Below are positions 52,185-60,291 of a DNA stretch of 64,000 nucleotides, one piece after another. Position numbers and translations under genes: made by a program. Location: contig VGAK01000006.1 in the NCBI GenBank assembly GCA_016870775.1, positions 22,829 to 86,828 on the forward strand, written 5' to 3'. Under the pieces are notes generated by a model. That model was not told where the DNA came from and ran no database searches. It saw only the letters and a program-made list of their open reading frames with translations. Source of the DNA: Actinomycetota bacterium. GTDB taxonomy: Bacteria; Actinomycetota; Acidimicrobiia; Acidimicrobiales; Ilumatobacteraceae. The stretch's first letter is position 1, and each line of letters begins with the position of its first letter.

Positions 52185-53930
52185 TCAGCCGACGAAGCGT
52201 TCCTTCCACGCCTCGTCGCTGACGAGATCGGGATAGGCCGCGCGGTAGTCGCGCTTCAACCGGCCGTACGTGCGCGCGAGACGCCAGGACGTGGCGAACA
52301 CCTCGCGTTGGATCGCCACGAACCTCTTGTAGTCGCGTTCGCAGAGGAAGCCCTCCTCCACCCGCGGGTGGCGGTAGAGGATCGTGTCGTGACGGATCGC
52401 CAGGCCGACCGCGCGCACGTCGATCTGGGCCACTCCGGTCCCCCTCGACTTCATGAACCGGGGCAACCACCGGCCCGCCCCGGTGAGCGGTGAGAGGAGG
52501 AACCCACCGAGGCGCACCACTTTCGGGCGGGGCGAGGTGAAGCCGAGGCTGCTCAGGTCCGCGGACAGCGGTCCGGCCTTCTCCTCGTCGACCCGGCGAA
52601 CCTCGTCGTGGCGTGCCGCATGGTCGATCCCGGCCCAGGCCGCGGGGCCGGCGAGGAAGTCCTCCATCCCGCGGATCATGAACTCGGCGCTCGCGTAGCG
52701 GTGCGAGTACGCGTTGCGGAACCCGAACCCCAGGTACCGCCACGCCAGGTGCCACCACTTGTGGTCGTCGAACACCAGAGTGTCGATGAGCGCGAAGTTG
52801 CGGATCTCGTAGTAGAGCGACGTCGGATTGTTCTTCAGCGCGAAGTCGGCGTGCCACACCACGATGCCGTTCATCGTGACCGTGTGGCGTCCGGTGTGCA
52901 TCAGCCCGAAGGCGACGTCGTCACCGCGCACGAAGACCGGCAGGGGATTCTCGGTGCCGAGGTGCATCGGGAAGACCGTGTACCACCACGCGGAGTAGGC
53001 GATCTCGGGCTCGATCTTGTCGCGCACGACCTCGGCGCGCTTGCGCAGGTCGACCTCGCGACCGATCGCACGCAACGGATACACGCTGCGGAACTCGTAC
53101 TCGGATCCCGCCTCGAACTGCATCCACGGCTGCTCCTCGCTGATCATCGCGCCGTGGACACAGAGATCCTCCGACACTGCGTGCGACAACAGGGCGATCG
53201 TGCGCAGGATCGACTCGGGCTCGAGCCGTATGTCGTCGTCCATGAAGGCCACATGGGTGCTCCACCCCTCCTCACGGAACTCGATCAGTCCGCGCGCGAA
53301 ACCGCCGGCTCCCCCGAGGTTCGGGTTCGGCACGAGCCGCACCGGGGCACCGGCGGGAATGGCGGGCTCGAGGTTGCGTGCGTTGTCGACCACCACCACG
53401 CGCAGGCGACCGCGCACCGCGGGATCGTTCGCCTCGAGGGCCACGAGGCTCGCGATCGTGGCGAGCACGTACTGCTGACGGTTGAAGGTGGTGATCGCCA
53501 CCCCCATGCGCACCTCGCGCACCGGTGCGGTGCGCGTGAGCCATTCGCCACCGTGGACGACCACTCCGTCGGCGAGTGCCGTCACCGCCACATAGAACGA
53601 CTCGGCCCCCACCGCACGCATGTCGTCGCACCAGAGCTCGGCCTCCTCGACCGAGGCCGCGACCACCGTGTCCACACCGTCGGCGTATGCGACCAGCTCG
53701 ACCAGTGCGGGCCCGGTGATGCACATCCGCGCGCCGAGATCGGCGAGATTCGTCAGGCGACTCCAGCGACCCGCCGAAAAGACCCCGAACGCCGTGTCGA
53801 AGGTGACCTTGCCACCCGAGGCCAAGGTGATGCCGTCGGCGGCGGTGTCACCATCGCGACACCTGGCATAGAGCGTGGGTTCGGCGAAACCGGGTGCGGG
53901 CGGGTTCATCCTGCCGAGAAGCCGGGCCAT
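52185..53930 (-). CDS. GlfT2-like galactofuranosyltransferase
   Basis: Glycosyltransferase of 581 residues related to mycobacterial GlfT2, which polymerises galactofuranose from UDP-Galf at the inner membrane face. It shows an N-terminal beta-sandwich (~1-135), a GT-A core with FMDDDIRLEP (metal DDD at 231-233) and WHADF near 362, and a long C-terminal helical region. No transmembrane helix, as in GlfT2. ATG 53930 is 10 bases after the glf stop, so the two are one operon. A second possible ATG lies at codon 8. Confidence 0.88.
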   Translation of the reverse strand: MARLLGRMNPPAPGFAEPTLYARCRDGDTAADGITLASGGKVTFDTAFGVFSAGRWSRLTNLADLGARMCITGPALVELVAYADGVDTVVAASVEEAELWCDDMRAVGAESFYVAVTALADGVVVHGGEWLTRTAPVREVRMGVAITTFNRQQYVLATIASLVALEANDPAVRGRLRVVVVDNARNLEPAIPAGAPVRLVPNPNLGGAGGFARGLIEFREEGWSTHVAFMDDDIRLEPESILRTIALLSHAVSEDLCVHGAMISEEQPWMQFEAGSEYEFRSVYPLRAIGREVDLRKRAEVVRDKIEPEIAYSAWWYTVFPMHLGTENPLPVFVRGDDVAFGLMHTGRHTVTMNGIVVWHADFALKNNPTSLYYEIRNFALIDTLVFDDHKWWHLAWRYLGFGFRNAYSHRYASAEFMIRGMEDFLAGPAAWAGIDHAARHDEVRRVDEEKAGPLSADLSSLGFTSPRPKVVRLGGFLLSPLTGAGRWLPRFMKSRGTGVAQIDVRAVGLAIRHDTILYRHPRVEEGFLCERDYKRFVAIQREVFATSWRLARTYGRLKRDYRAAYPDLVSDEAWKERFVG

Positions 53931-53940
53931 GCCCCCAGTC

Positions 53941-55089
53941 TCACAGGGGATCGACCACCAGTGAGCGCATCGGAGAATTCTTCACCCGGGACTCGATGAA
54001 GACCCGGGCCACCTCGAGCGCCTCCTTGATGGTCACGTCCATGTCCAGGTAGCGGTAGGTGCCGAGCCGACCGAGGAAGGTGACCCCGGTGGCGGACCGC
54101 GCCGCGCTCACGTAGTCGTGGAGCTGTGCCTTCTCCTCCACCAGACGGATCGGGTAGTACGGGATGTCCCCCTCGCCCGCGAGGCGGCTGAACTCGGTGA
54201 AGGTCACCGTCCTGTCATGGGACTCCCAGGGGGCGAAGTGCTTGTGCTCGGTGACCCGCGTGTGGGGGACGTCGACATCGCAATAGTTCAGGACCGGGCA
54301 CCCTTGGTGGTCACCCCCGGATTCGTCCGCGACGAAGTCGAGCGTGCGGTACCCGAGTCGGCCGTGGCGGTGGGCGAACCACTCATCGATCGGGCCGGAC
54401 CAGAACACGTGCTCGGCGTCGGTGAGGTCCCCCGCCGACACCTGGCGACCGAGCGAGACCTCGATGAGGGGATGGTCGAGCATCGCCTCCACGATCGGGG
54501 TGTACCCGTTGCGCGGGATCGCCTGCCACGGATGGTTGAAGTAGCTGTCCTCGTAGGAGAACCGCAGCGGCAGCCGCGCCAGGATCGATGCCGGCAGTTC
54601 ACTCGGCGCCATCCCCCATTGTTTCTGCGTGTACCCGGCGAAGAACGCCTCGTAGAGCTCGCGACCGACGAACTTGAGGGCCTGGTCCTCGAACGAGACC
54701 GGCTCGCCGATCGAGGAATCGGCCTTGCCGGCGATGAACGCGCGGGCCTGCGCGGGCGTGAACGTCGTGCCGAAGAATTGGTTGATCGTGTGCAGGTTCA
54801 CCGGCAGCGAGTAGACCCTCCCGGCCGACACCGCCTTGACCCTGTGGTTGTAGGGAACCATGTCACCGAACCGGTTGATGTAGTCCCACACCTCGGCATG
54901 CCCGGTGTGGAAGATGTGCGGCCCATAGACATGGACCATCACTCCGTTGTCATGCCGCTCGGTGTGGGCGTTGCCCGCGACATGGGACCTTCCGTCGACG
55001 ACCCACGAGGCGATTCCGGCCTCTGCCAGCTGGCGCGCGACCACCGCACCGGAGAATCCGGCACCGACGATGACGATGGGTGCGGTCAC
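53941..55089 (-). CDS. glf: UDP-galactopyranose mutase
   Basis: FAD enzyme of 382 residues that converts UDP-galactopyranose to UDP-galactofuranose. FAD motif IVGAGFSGAVVARQLAE at the N-terminus, VYGPHIFHTG near residue 54, FFAGYTQKQWG near 149 and YYPIRLVEEK with the conserved Arg all match Glf. GTG 55089 follows TAGCGT by seven bases. It supplies donor for the adjacent GlfT2-like enzyme, giving a complete galactofuran module. Confidence 0.95.
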   Translation of the reverse strand: MTAPIVIVGAGFSGAVVARQLAEAGIASWVVDGRSHVAGNAHTERHDNGVMVHVYGPHIFHTGHAEVWDYINRFGDMVPYNHRVKAVSAGRVYSLPVNLHTINQFFGTTFTPAQARAFIAGKADSSIGEPVSFEDQALKFVGRELYEAFFAGYTQKQWGMAPSELPASILARLPLRFSYEDSYFNHPWQAIPRNGYTPIVEAMLDHPLIEVSLGRQVSAGDLTDAEHVFWSGPIDEWFAHRHGRLGYRTLDFVADESGGDHQGCPVLNYCDVDVPHTRVTEHKHFAPWESHDRTVTFTEFSRLAGEGDIPYYPIRLVEEKAQLHDYVSAARSATGVTFLGRLGTYRYLDMDVTIKEALEVARVFIESRVKNSPMRSLVVDPL

Positions 55090-55096
55090 GCGAACG

Positions 55097-55102
55097 ACGC
55101 TA
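55097..55102 (-). promoter_or_regulatory. Leaderless -10 hexamer of glf operon
   Basis: TAGCGT seven bases before GTG 55089. Confidence 0.6.
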
Positions 55103-55153
55103 GTTGCTCGGGTCCGCTCCCACGGGGCGTGGTGACGACGACTCGAGCCGGTG

Positions 55154-56320
55154 TCAGTGCGACAGACCCGGGGCGCAGAGCCCGTCGAGCTCCATGATCT
55201 GGATGCGGTCGCGGTTCTCCCACGTCACCTCGTTCGAGGGGTCGGGACGAAGGTTGAAGACCCGGAACGACATCTCGGTGGTGTCCACGGCGAGGATCCG
55301 ACCGATCAACGGATCGCCCAGATCGAGCAGGATCTTCAACGTCTCGAGCGCCTGGATCGACCCGATGATCCCGGGCAGCACGCCCAGCACACCGGCCTCG
55401 GCGCACGAGGGAGCCAACTCGGCCGGCGGCGGCACCGGAACCATGTCGCGGTACGTCGGCCCGCGCAACGGGTGGAACACCGACACCATCCCCTCGAACC
55501 GGAAGATGCTCCCGTGCACGACCGGGATGCCGAGCTTCACGCTGGCGTCGTTCAGGAGATACCGGCTGGGGAAGTTGTCGGCGCCGTCGACGATCACGTC
55601 ATATCCCTCGATGATCCCCATGATGTTGTCGGCCGACAACCGCGCGTCGTAGGTGACGACATCGACGTCGGGGTTCAACTTCGTGAGGGTCTGGCGGGCC
55701 GAGTCGACCTTGCGCTGGCCGACCCGGTCGAGGTTGTGGAGGATCTGGCGTTGAAGGTTCGACTCGTCCACCTCGTCCATGTCGACGATCCCGATCGTGC
55801 CGACCCCTGCCGCCGCCAGGTACAGCGCGGCGGGCGATCCGAGCCCGCCGGCTCCCAGCATCAGCACCTTGCTGCCGAGCAACTTGGCCTGGCCCTCGAT
55901 GCCGACCTCGGGCAGCAGGAGATGGCGCTGGTAGCGATTGCGCTGGTCGGCCGTGAGCGTGACAGGGGCGAGCCACGCGCGTCCCTCGTCCTTCCACTTG
56001 CCAAAGCCCCCCGCCATGGAGAGCACGTTCGTGTACCCGAGTTCCTGCATGGTCGCGGCCGCGAAGGCGCTGCGCACGCCACCGGCGCAATACACGACGA
56101 TTTCTTGGTTCTTGTCGGTGGCGCGTCCCTCGATCTGGGCCTCGAGGTGCCCACGGGGGATGTGCAGTGCACCGGGGAGTGCACCCTGGTCGAACTCGTC
56201 GGGCTCGCGCACGTCGAGCACGAGCACGCCACCGGAATTGATGCGGGCCTCGGCGGTCGCAGTGTCGACTTCGACGATCCTGGACTTTGCCTGGGCGAGA
56301 AGATCCCTGAATGACGGCAT
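55154..56320 (-). CDS. Rhodanese - MoeB/ThiF adenylyltransferase fusion (MoeZ-like, reversed order)
   Basis: Sulfur-carrier-activating enzyme of 388 residues. Residues 1-115 are a rhodanese domain (VLDVREPDEFDQG, active-site VVYCAGGVRS); residues ~125-388 are a ThiF/MoeB adenylyltransferase with GAGGLGSPAALYL, DMDEVDESNLQRQ and PSCAEAGVLGVLPG. MoeZ proteins usually carry the rhodanese at the C-terminus; here it is first. Zinc CxxC pairs of MoeB are absent, as in MoeZ. Activates MoaD/ThiS/CysO-like carriers for molybdopterin, thiamine or cysteine synthesis. ATG 56320 is seven bases after TAGGAT. Confidence 0.88.
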   Translation of the reverse strand: MPSFRDLLAQAKSRIVEVDTATAEARINSGGVLVLDVREPDEFDQGALPGALHIPRGHLEAQIEGRATDKNQEIVVYCAGGVRSAFAAATMQELGYTNVLSMAGGFGKWKDEGRAWLAPVTLTADQRNRYQRHLLLPEVGIEGQAKLLGSKVLMLGAGGLGSPAALYLAAAGVGTIGIVDMDEVDESNLQRQILHNLDRVGQRKVDSARQTLTKLNPDVDVVTYDARLSADNIMGIIEGYDVIVDGADNFPSRYLLNDASVKLGIPVVHGSIFRFEGMVSVFHPLRGPTYRDMVPVPPPAELAPSCAEAGVLGVLPGIIGSIQALETLKILLDLGDPLIGRILAVDTTEMSFRVFNLRPDPSNEVTWENRDRIQIMELDGLCAPGLSH

Positions 56321-56327
56321 GCAAAAA

Positions 56328-56333
56328 ATCCTA
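56328..56333 (-). promoter_or_regulatory. Leaderless -10 hexamer of the rhodanese-MoeB gene
   Basis: TAGGAT seven bases before ATG 56320, followed by a T6 run between hexamer and start. Confidence 0.55.
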
Positions 56334-56337
56334 CCGT

Positions 56338-56369
56338 CGGGGTCGGGATTTCAGTCTCGGGTGACCCCG
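56338..56369 (-). terminator. Candidate terminator of sir2 with T-tract inside next promoter
   Basis: CGGGGTC-N18-GACCCCG, a 7-bp inverted repeat 24 bases after the sir2 stop. On the minus strand a T6 run follows about ten bases later, inside the next gene's promoter. It could instead be an operator. Confidence 0.4.
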
Positions 56370-56392
56370 CGCCGGACCGTCGCCGGCGATGC

Positions 56393-57175
56393 TCAGCCCC
56401 GACGGGCGGCGGCCACGATCGACACCAACGCCGGAGTGATCGAGCCCACCACGACCCGATCCGCGTAGCCGTCCATCGCCGTGGGTTCACCGTTCACGAT
56501 CACCACCCGGGCTCGCGATGCTCGCGCACGCGGCACCACCATGTTCGCCGGTGAGACCTGCAGCGTGCTGCCCACCGCGAGAAGCAGATCGCACTCCTCG
56601 GCCTCGGTGAGCGCACGCTCGATGACCTCGGGCACGAGGGCTTGACCGAACAGGATCGTGTCGCTCTTGACGATCCCCCCGCACAGTTCGCACCGCGGAT
56701 CCGGGTCGCCGGCGCGCACGCGCTCGATGAACTCCCCCATCGGTCGCCGGTCGTTGCACCCCCAGCAGCGGGCCCACTTCACGGTGCCGTGCACCTCGAC
56801 CACCCGGTCCTCGGGGACACCGCCTGCTTGGTGCAGACCATCCACGTTCTGGGTGACGACGGCGGCGAGCGATCCCATCGCATGGATCTCGGCGATCGCG
56901 CGGTGACCGTCGTTGGGCTCGGCCGTGCCGTTGAAGGTGCGGACCCGTCCCTCCCACGCGACGCGTCGCACCTCGGGGTCACCGAGATAGTGCGACAAGG
57001 TCGAGGTGCGCTCCGCGAGTGGGTTGCGCGTCCACAGCCCGTTCGGCCCGCGGAAGTCCGGGATTCCCGAGTCGGTCGAGATGCCCGCTCCGGTGAACAC
57101 CACCACGCGCCGCGCCGCACCCAACCACTCACCGACCTCGTCGAGGACCTCGGCTGGAACGTTCTCCTCGTACAT
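56393..57175 (-). CDS. cobB: Sir2-family NAD-dependent protein deacylase
   Basis: Sirtuin of 260 residues that removes acyl groups from lysines using NAD+, for example to reactivate acyl-CoA synthetases. NAD pocket [17 protein letters not shown] near residue 28, [11 protein letters not shown] near 110 with HG for the catalytic His, and a Cys4 zinc site CWGC...CELC. The substrate-pocket Tyr/Arg pair of desuccinylases is not obvious, so deacetylase is likelier. ATG 57175 lacks a clear ribosome site. Confidence 0.92.
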   Translation of the reverse strand: MYEENVPAEVLDEVGEWLGAARRVVVFTGAGISTDSGIPDFRGPNGLWTRNPLAERTSTLSHYLGDPEVRRVAWEGRVRTFNGTAEPNDGHRAIAEIHAMGSLAAVVTQNVDGLHQAGGVPEDRVVEVHGTVKWARCWGCNDRRPMGEFIERVRAGDPDPRCELCGGIVKSDTILFGQALVPEVIERALTEAEECDLLLAVGSTLQVSPANMVVPRARASRARVVIVNGEPTAMDGYADRVVVGSITPALVSIVAAARRG

Positions 57176-57264
57176 CGGGCCCCATTCTGCCCTCCCGGGC
57201 CCACACCAGCGGCGGCTGAACCTGCTGCCAAAAATGCCGGTCGGGCGGGGCGGGCGGTCGCGCG

Positions 57265-58626
57265 TCAGCGTGCGTGCAACGACTCGGGGATCCAGCCCCG
57301 GTGCGCCTCGAGCAGATCATCGACGAGCGCCCAGATCTGGTCGAGGTCGAGTTCGGCCGCGGTGTGCGGGTCGAGCATCGCGGCGTGGTACACGTGGTCG
57401 CGGCGACCGGTGAGGACGGCTTCCACGGTGAGCGACTGCACGTTGATGTTGGTCTGCATGAGGGCCGCCAGGTGCGCAGGGAGCGGTCCGATCCGACGCG
57501 GGTGGATGCCACCGGCGTCCACGGTGCAGGGCACCTCGACACAGCAGTCCGCGGGCAGGTTGTCGATGATCCCCCGGTTCGGGACGTTGCCGTACACCAC
57601 CGTCGGCTCACCGGTCTCGACGGCATGGATGATCGCGCTGCCGTACTCGAGGCTCGGAACCACGCCGAGGCGACCCTCGGGATCCTCGAGGCGCGTGCGC
57701 AGCCTCTCCCATCCCTCGATCTGGCGCTCGCACCGTCGGGGGTATTCATCGAGCGGGATCCCGAACCTGTCGATCAGGTCGTCGCGGCCGCGCTTGATGA
57801 ACCAGGGCACGTACTCGCTGAAATGCTCGCTCGACTCGGTGACGAAGTAGCCGAGCCTGCGGAACATTTCGTAGCGCACGGCGTCGGAGAGCCCCTCGAA
57901 CCCGCCGTCGGAGCGGTCCTCCCCGCCGCGCATCGGCGCCGGCATCGATGCGGCGAACTCGGCGATCGCGGGATAGAGGTCCCGTGTGCCGGTCGCGGTG
58001 CGCTCGGCGAACTCGAGGAAGAACGCCATGTGATTGATCCCGGCGCAGCGGTACTCGAGCGATCCCGGATCGACTCCCAGGTCGCCGGCCAACTGGTGAG
58101 CCGTGTGCTGGACGCTGTGGCACAGGCCGATCGCCCGGATCGTCGAGGCTCGCGAGACCGCCCAGCACAGCATGCTCATCGGATTCACGTAGTTCAGCAG
58201 GAGCGCGTCGGGGCACACCTGCTCCATGTCGCGGCACGCATCGAGCAGCACCGGGATCGTGCGCAGGCCGCGCATGATCCCCCCCACCCCGAGCGTGTCG
58301 GCGATCGTTTGGCCGAGCCCGTAGCGCCTGGGGATCTCGAAGTCGACCACGGTCGAGGGGCGGTAGCCACCCACCTGGAACATCGTGACCACGTGGTCGG
58401 CACCCTCGAGGGCGCGGCGCCTGTCCACCGTCGCCTCCACCCGAGCCGGCACACCGAGGGTCTCGATGATCTTGTTGCCCACGATCTCGGAGGTCCGCAG
58501 GCGTTCGGCGTCGATGTCGTGCAACACGATCGTGGAGTCGGCCAGTGCGGGCCGCGACAAGATGTCGCCCATCAGGTTGCGGGCAAAGACGGTGCTGCCG
58601 GCCCCGACAAAGACGATGCGCGCCAC
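57265..58626 (-). CDS. Glycoside hydrolase family 4 (alpha-galactosidase/glucosidase type)
   Basis: NAD+- and Mn2+-dependent GH4 glycosidase of 453 residues that works by a redox-elimination mechanism. It has a Rossmann start [24 protein letters not shown] near residue 145, the metal Cys/His in [10 protein letters not shown] near 165, and AGINHMAFF near 195. MelA-like alpha-galactosidase is the closest match by motif; alpha-glucosidase or alpha-glucuronidase remain possible. GTG 58626 lies six bases after TACGCT. No sugar transporter is nearby. Confidence 0.9.
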   Translation of the reverse strand: MARIVFVGAGSTVFARNLMGDILSRPALADSTIVLHDIDAERLRTSEIVGNKIIETLGVPARVEATVDRRRALEGADHVVTMFQVGGYRPSTVVDFEIPRRYGLGQTIADTLGVGGIMRGLRTIPVLLDACRDMEQVCPDALLLNYVNPMSMLCWAVSRASTIRAIGLCHSVQHTAHQLAGDLGVDPGSLEYRCAGINHMAFFLEFAERTATGTRDLYPAIAEFAASMPAPMRGGEDRSDGGFEGLSDAVRYEMFRRLGYFVTESSEHFSEYVPWFIKRGRDDLIDRFGIPLDEYPRRCERQIEGWERLRTRLEDPEGRLGVVPSLEYGSAIIHAVETGEPTVVYGNVPNRGIIDNLPADCCVEVPCTVDAGGIHPRRIGPLPAHLAALMQTNINVQSLTVEAVLTGRRDHVYHAAMLDPHTAAELDLDQIWALVDDLLEAHRGWIPESLHAR

Positions 58627-58632
58627 GGGTCA

Positions 58633-58638
58633 AGCGTA
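58633..58638 (-). promoter_or_regulatory. Leaderless -10 hexamer of GH4 gene
   Basis: TACGCT six bases before GTG 58626. Confidence 0.55.
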
Positions 58639-58688
58639 GGGCGGTCGATCCCCGGGTCCGTGCTCGTCGGTGTCGGCGCGCCGCGGTG

Positions 58689-59513
58689 TCAGAGAACGCC
58701 GGCGACGAGGAGCGTCGCGCACACCGCGCCGAGGCCGACTCGGTACCAGCCGAAGATGCGCAACGAGTGCGTGCCCAGCCAGCCCACCACCCACCGCACC
58801 GCGATGATCGCGGTCGCGAACGCGGCCACCAACCCCGCCGCCGGGGCCGCGACGCCGAACTGGTCGATCATGTCGGCGCCGTTCCGGACACCATCGAGGA
58901 CCCCGGCCGCCGACAGGGTGGCCACTCCCAGGAGGAAACTGAACTCGAGAGCAGCACCGAGGCTCAGCCCGACCGCGAGTGCAGCCACCAGCGTCACGAG
59001 GCTGCGGCTCACGCCCGGCCACAATGCCAGAACCTGGGCGCACCCGATGATCACCGCTCCATGGATCCCGAGCGACTCCAGTGTCCCCGTGCGCGGGGTC
59101 GGCGACCATGCGAGCAACACGACCCCACCGACAATCCATGCGATGGTCACCGGCACGGGCCCGAACAACGCCGACTTGGCGGCATCCCCGACGACGAGTC
59201 CCACCACCGCGGCCGGCAGGAACGCGAGCACCAATCGCGATGCCAGCACCCGACCCGCGGGGTCCGCACCCACCACACCGCGGATCACCGACCGCGCGCG
59301 CACCCTGTAGAGCCAGAGCACCCCAAGGATCGCCCCCGATTGGATCGCGATCGCGAAGGTGTCGGCGGCGGAGTCGATCTCGGGCCCGGACAGACCCAGC
59401 AGGTCCGAGACCACAAGCAGGTGCCCCGTCGAGGAGACGGGCACGAACTCGGTCAATCCCTCCACGATCCCGAGCAGCAACGCCTCGGGGATCGACAGAA
59501 CGCCGGCGATCAT
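58689..59513 (-). CDS. uppP: Undecaprenyl-diphosphatase UppP (BacA)
   Basis: Membrane enzyme of 274 residues that recycles undecaprenyl diphosphate for wall synthesis and gives bacitracin tolerance. The hallmark GIVEGLTEFVPVSSTGHLLV lies at residue ~14, and a second conserved region with LWPGVSRSLVT near 150 carries the catalytic Arg/Ser. About eight helices. ATG 59513 replaces the track start; it is 19 bases downstream of the lipoprotein gene, so probably the last gene of a three-gene operon. Confidence 0.93.
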   Translation of the reverse strand: MIAGVLSIPEALLLGIVEGLTEFVPVSSTGHLLVVSDLLGLSGPEIDSAADTFAIAIQSGAILGVLWLYRVRARSVIRGVVGADPAGRVLASRLVLAFLPAAVVGLVVGDAAKSALFGPVPVTIAWIVGGVVLLAWSPTPRTGTLESLGIHGAVIIGCAQVLALWPGVSRSLVTLVAALAVGLSLGAALEFSFLLGVATLSAAGVLDGVRNGADMIDQFGVAAPAAGLVAAFATAIIAVRWVVGWLGTHSLRIFGWYRVGLGAVCATLLVAGVL

Positions 59514-59532
59514 CCCGGGGCGACGCCGGGCA

Positions 59533-60291
59533 TCAGTCGAGCCGTGCCCACAGCGACCCGATCGAAACACGACCGTCGAGTGTGAGCGATCCCGAACTCT
59601 TCGGGTACTTCCACTTGGAGCTCATCGCCACGAACGTCGCGATGTCACGCGCCGCGCAGGCGGGCCCCCTCACGATCGAGAGCACGTAGCGCTCGTTGGG
59701 GATGAGGACCGACTCGAGCGGCACCTCGAGTTGCTGGGTCGCCCCGCGGGTGCTCTTGACGGTGTAGCCGATGCTCGCTGCCGGCAGCCCACCCTCGGCC
59801 CCGAGCGTCACCCGCACGCAGACCTGGTCGTTCGTCGTCTGGTCGGTGGCCTCGGTCAGCGTCCCGATCGTGAGGCTCGTGATCTCGACGGTCGCCGCCG
59901 ACACGTACTCATCGGTCGCCGTGAAGACCTGGTCGATCGAGAGGTTGAACTGGGCGATGCGGCTGTTGTTCACCGTCCGGTCCATGGGTTTGTTTCCCCA
60001 CACGCAGTACACCGTGCCGTCCGACGACTCGCAGGGACCCGTCGCGTTCTTCGGGCGCGGCTTCTCGACGGGCTTGGTGGTCGACGGCACGAGCGGCACC
60101 GTCTCGGGTGCCACCGGGATCGTGCTCGAAGTGGTGGTGGTGGTGGTCGTTGTCGTCGAGGTCGTCGAGGTCGTCGAGGTCGATGTCGTGGGAAGCGTCG
60201 TGGTGGGCGCGGCCTCGCCGCTGCTGCATGCCGCGACCAGCAGCATCACTGCGACAGCGAGGGCCCACCGGCGTGCTTCTGGGATTTTCAC
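59533..60291 (-). CDS. Thr-rich-linker lipoprotein of unknown function
   Basis: Lipoprotein of 252 residues: signal peptide with lipobox LVAAC near residue 21, then a threonine/serine linker (~28-56) and a folded domain of ~170 residues with two Cys pairs (CESSDGTVYC and later CVRV/PAC). I do not recognise the domain; its beta-strand pattern resembles DUF4352-like/telomeric-repeat-type immunoglobulin folds, but weakly. ATG overlaps the protease stop (ATGA). The linker DNA has 9-base repeats of GTCGTCGAG, which may vary in number without frameshift. Confidence 0.7.
   Translation of the reverse strand: MKIPEARRWALAVAVMLLVAACSSGEAAPTTTLPTTSTSTTSTTSTTTTTTTTTSSTIPVAPETVPLVPSTTKPVEKPRPKNATGPCESSDGTVYCVWGNKPMDRTVNNSRIAQFNLSIDQVFTATDEYVSAATVEITSLTIGTLTEATDQTTNDQVCVRVTLGAEGGLPAASIGYTVKSTRGATQQLEVPLESVLIPNERYVLSIVRGPACAARDIATFVAMSSKWKYPKSSGSLTLDGRVSIGSLWARLD

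Noticed and set aside
57274-59310. 678-codon plus-strand ORF opposite the GH4 and uppP genes
   Set aside because: Antisense to clear GH4 and UppP sequences, with shadow-type composition.
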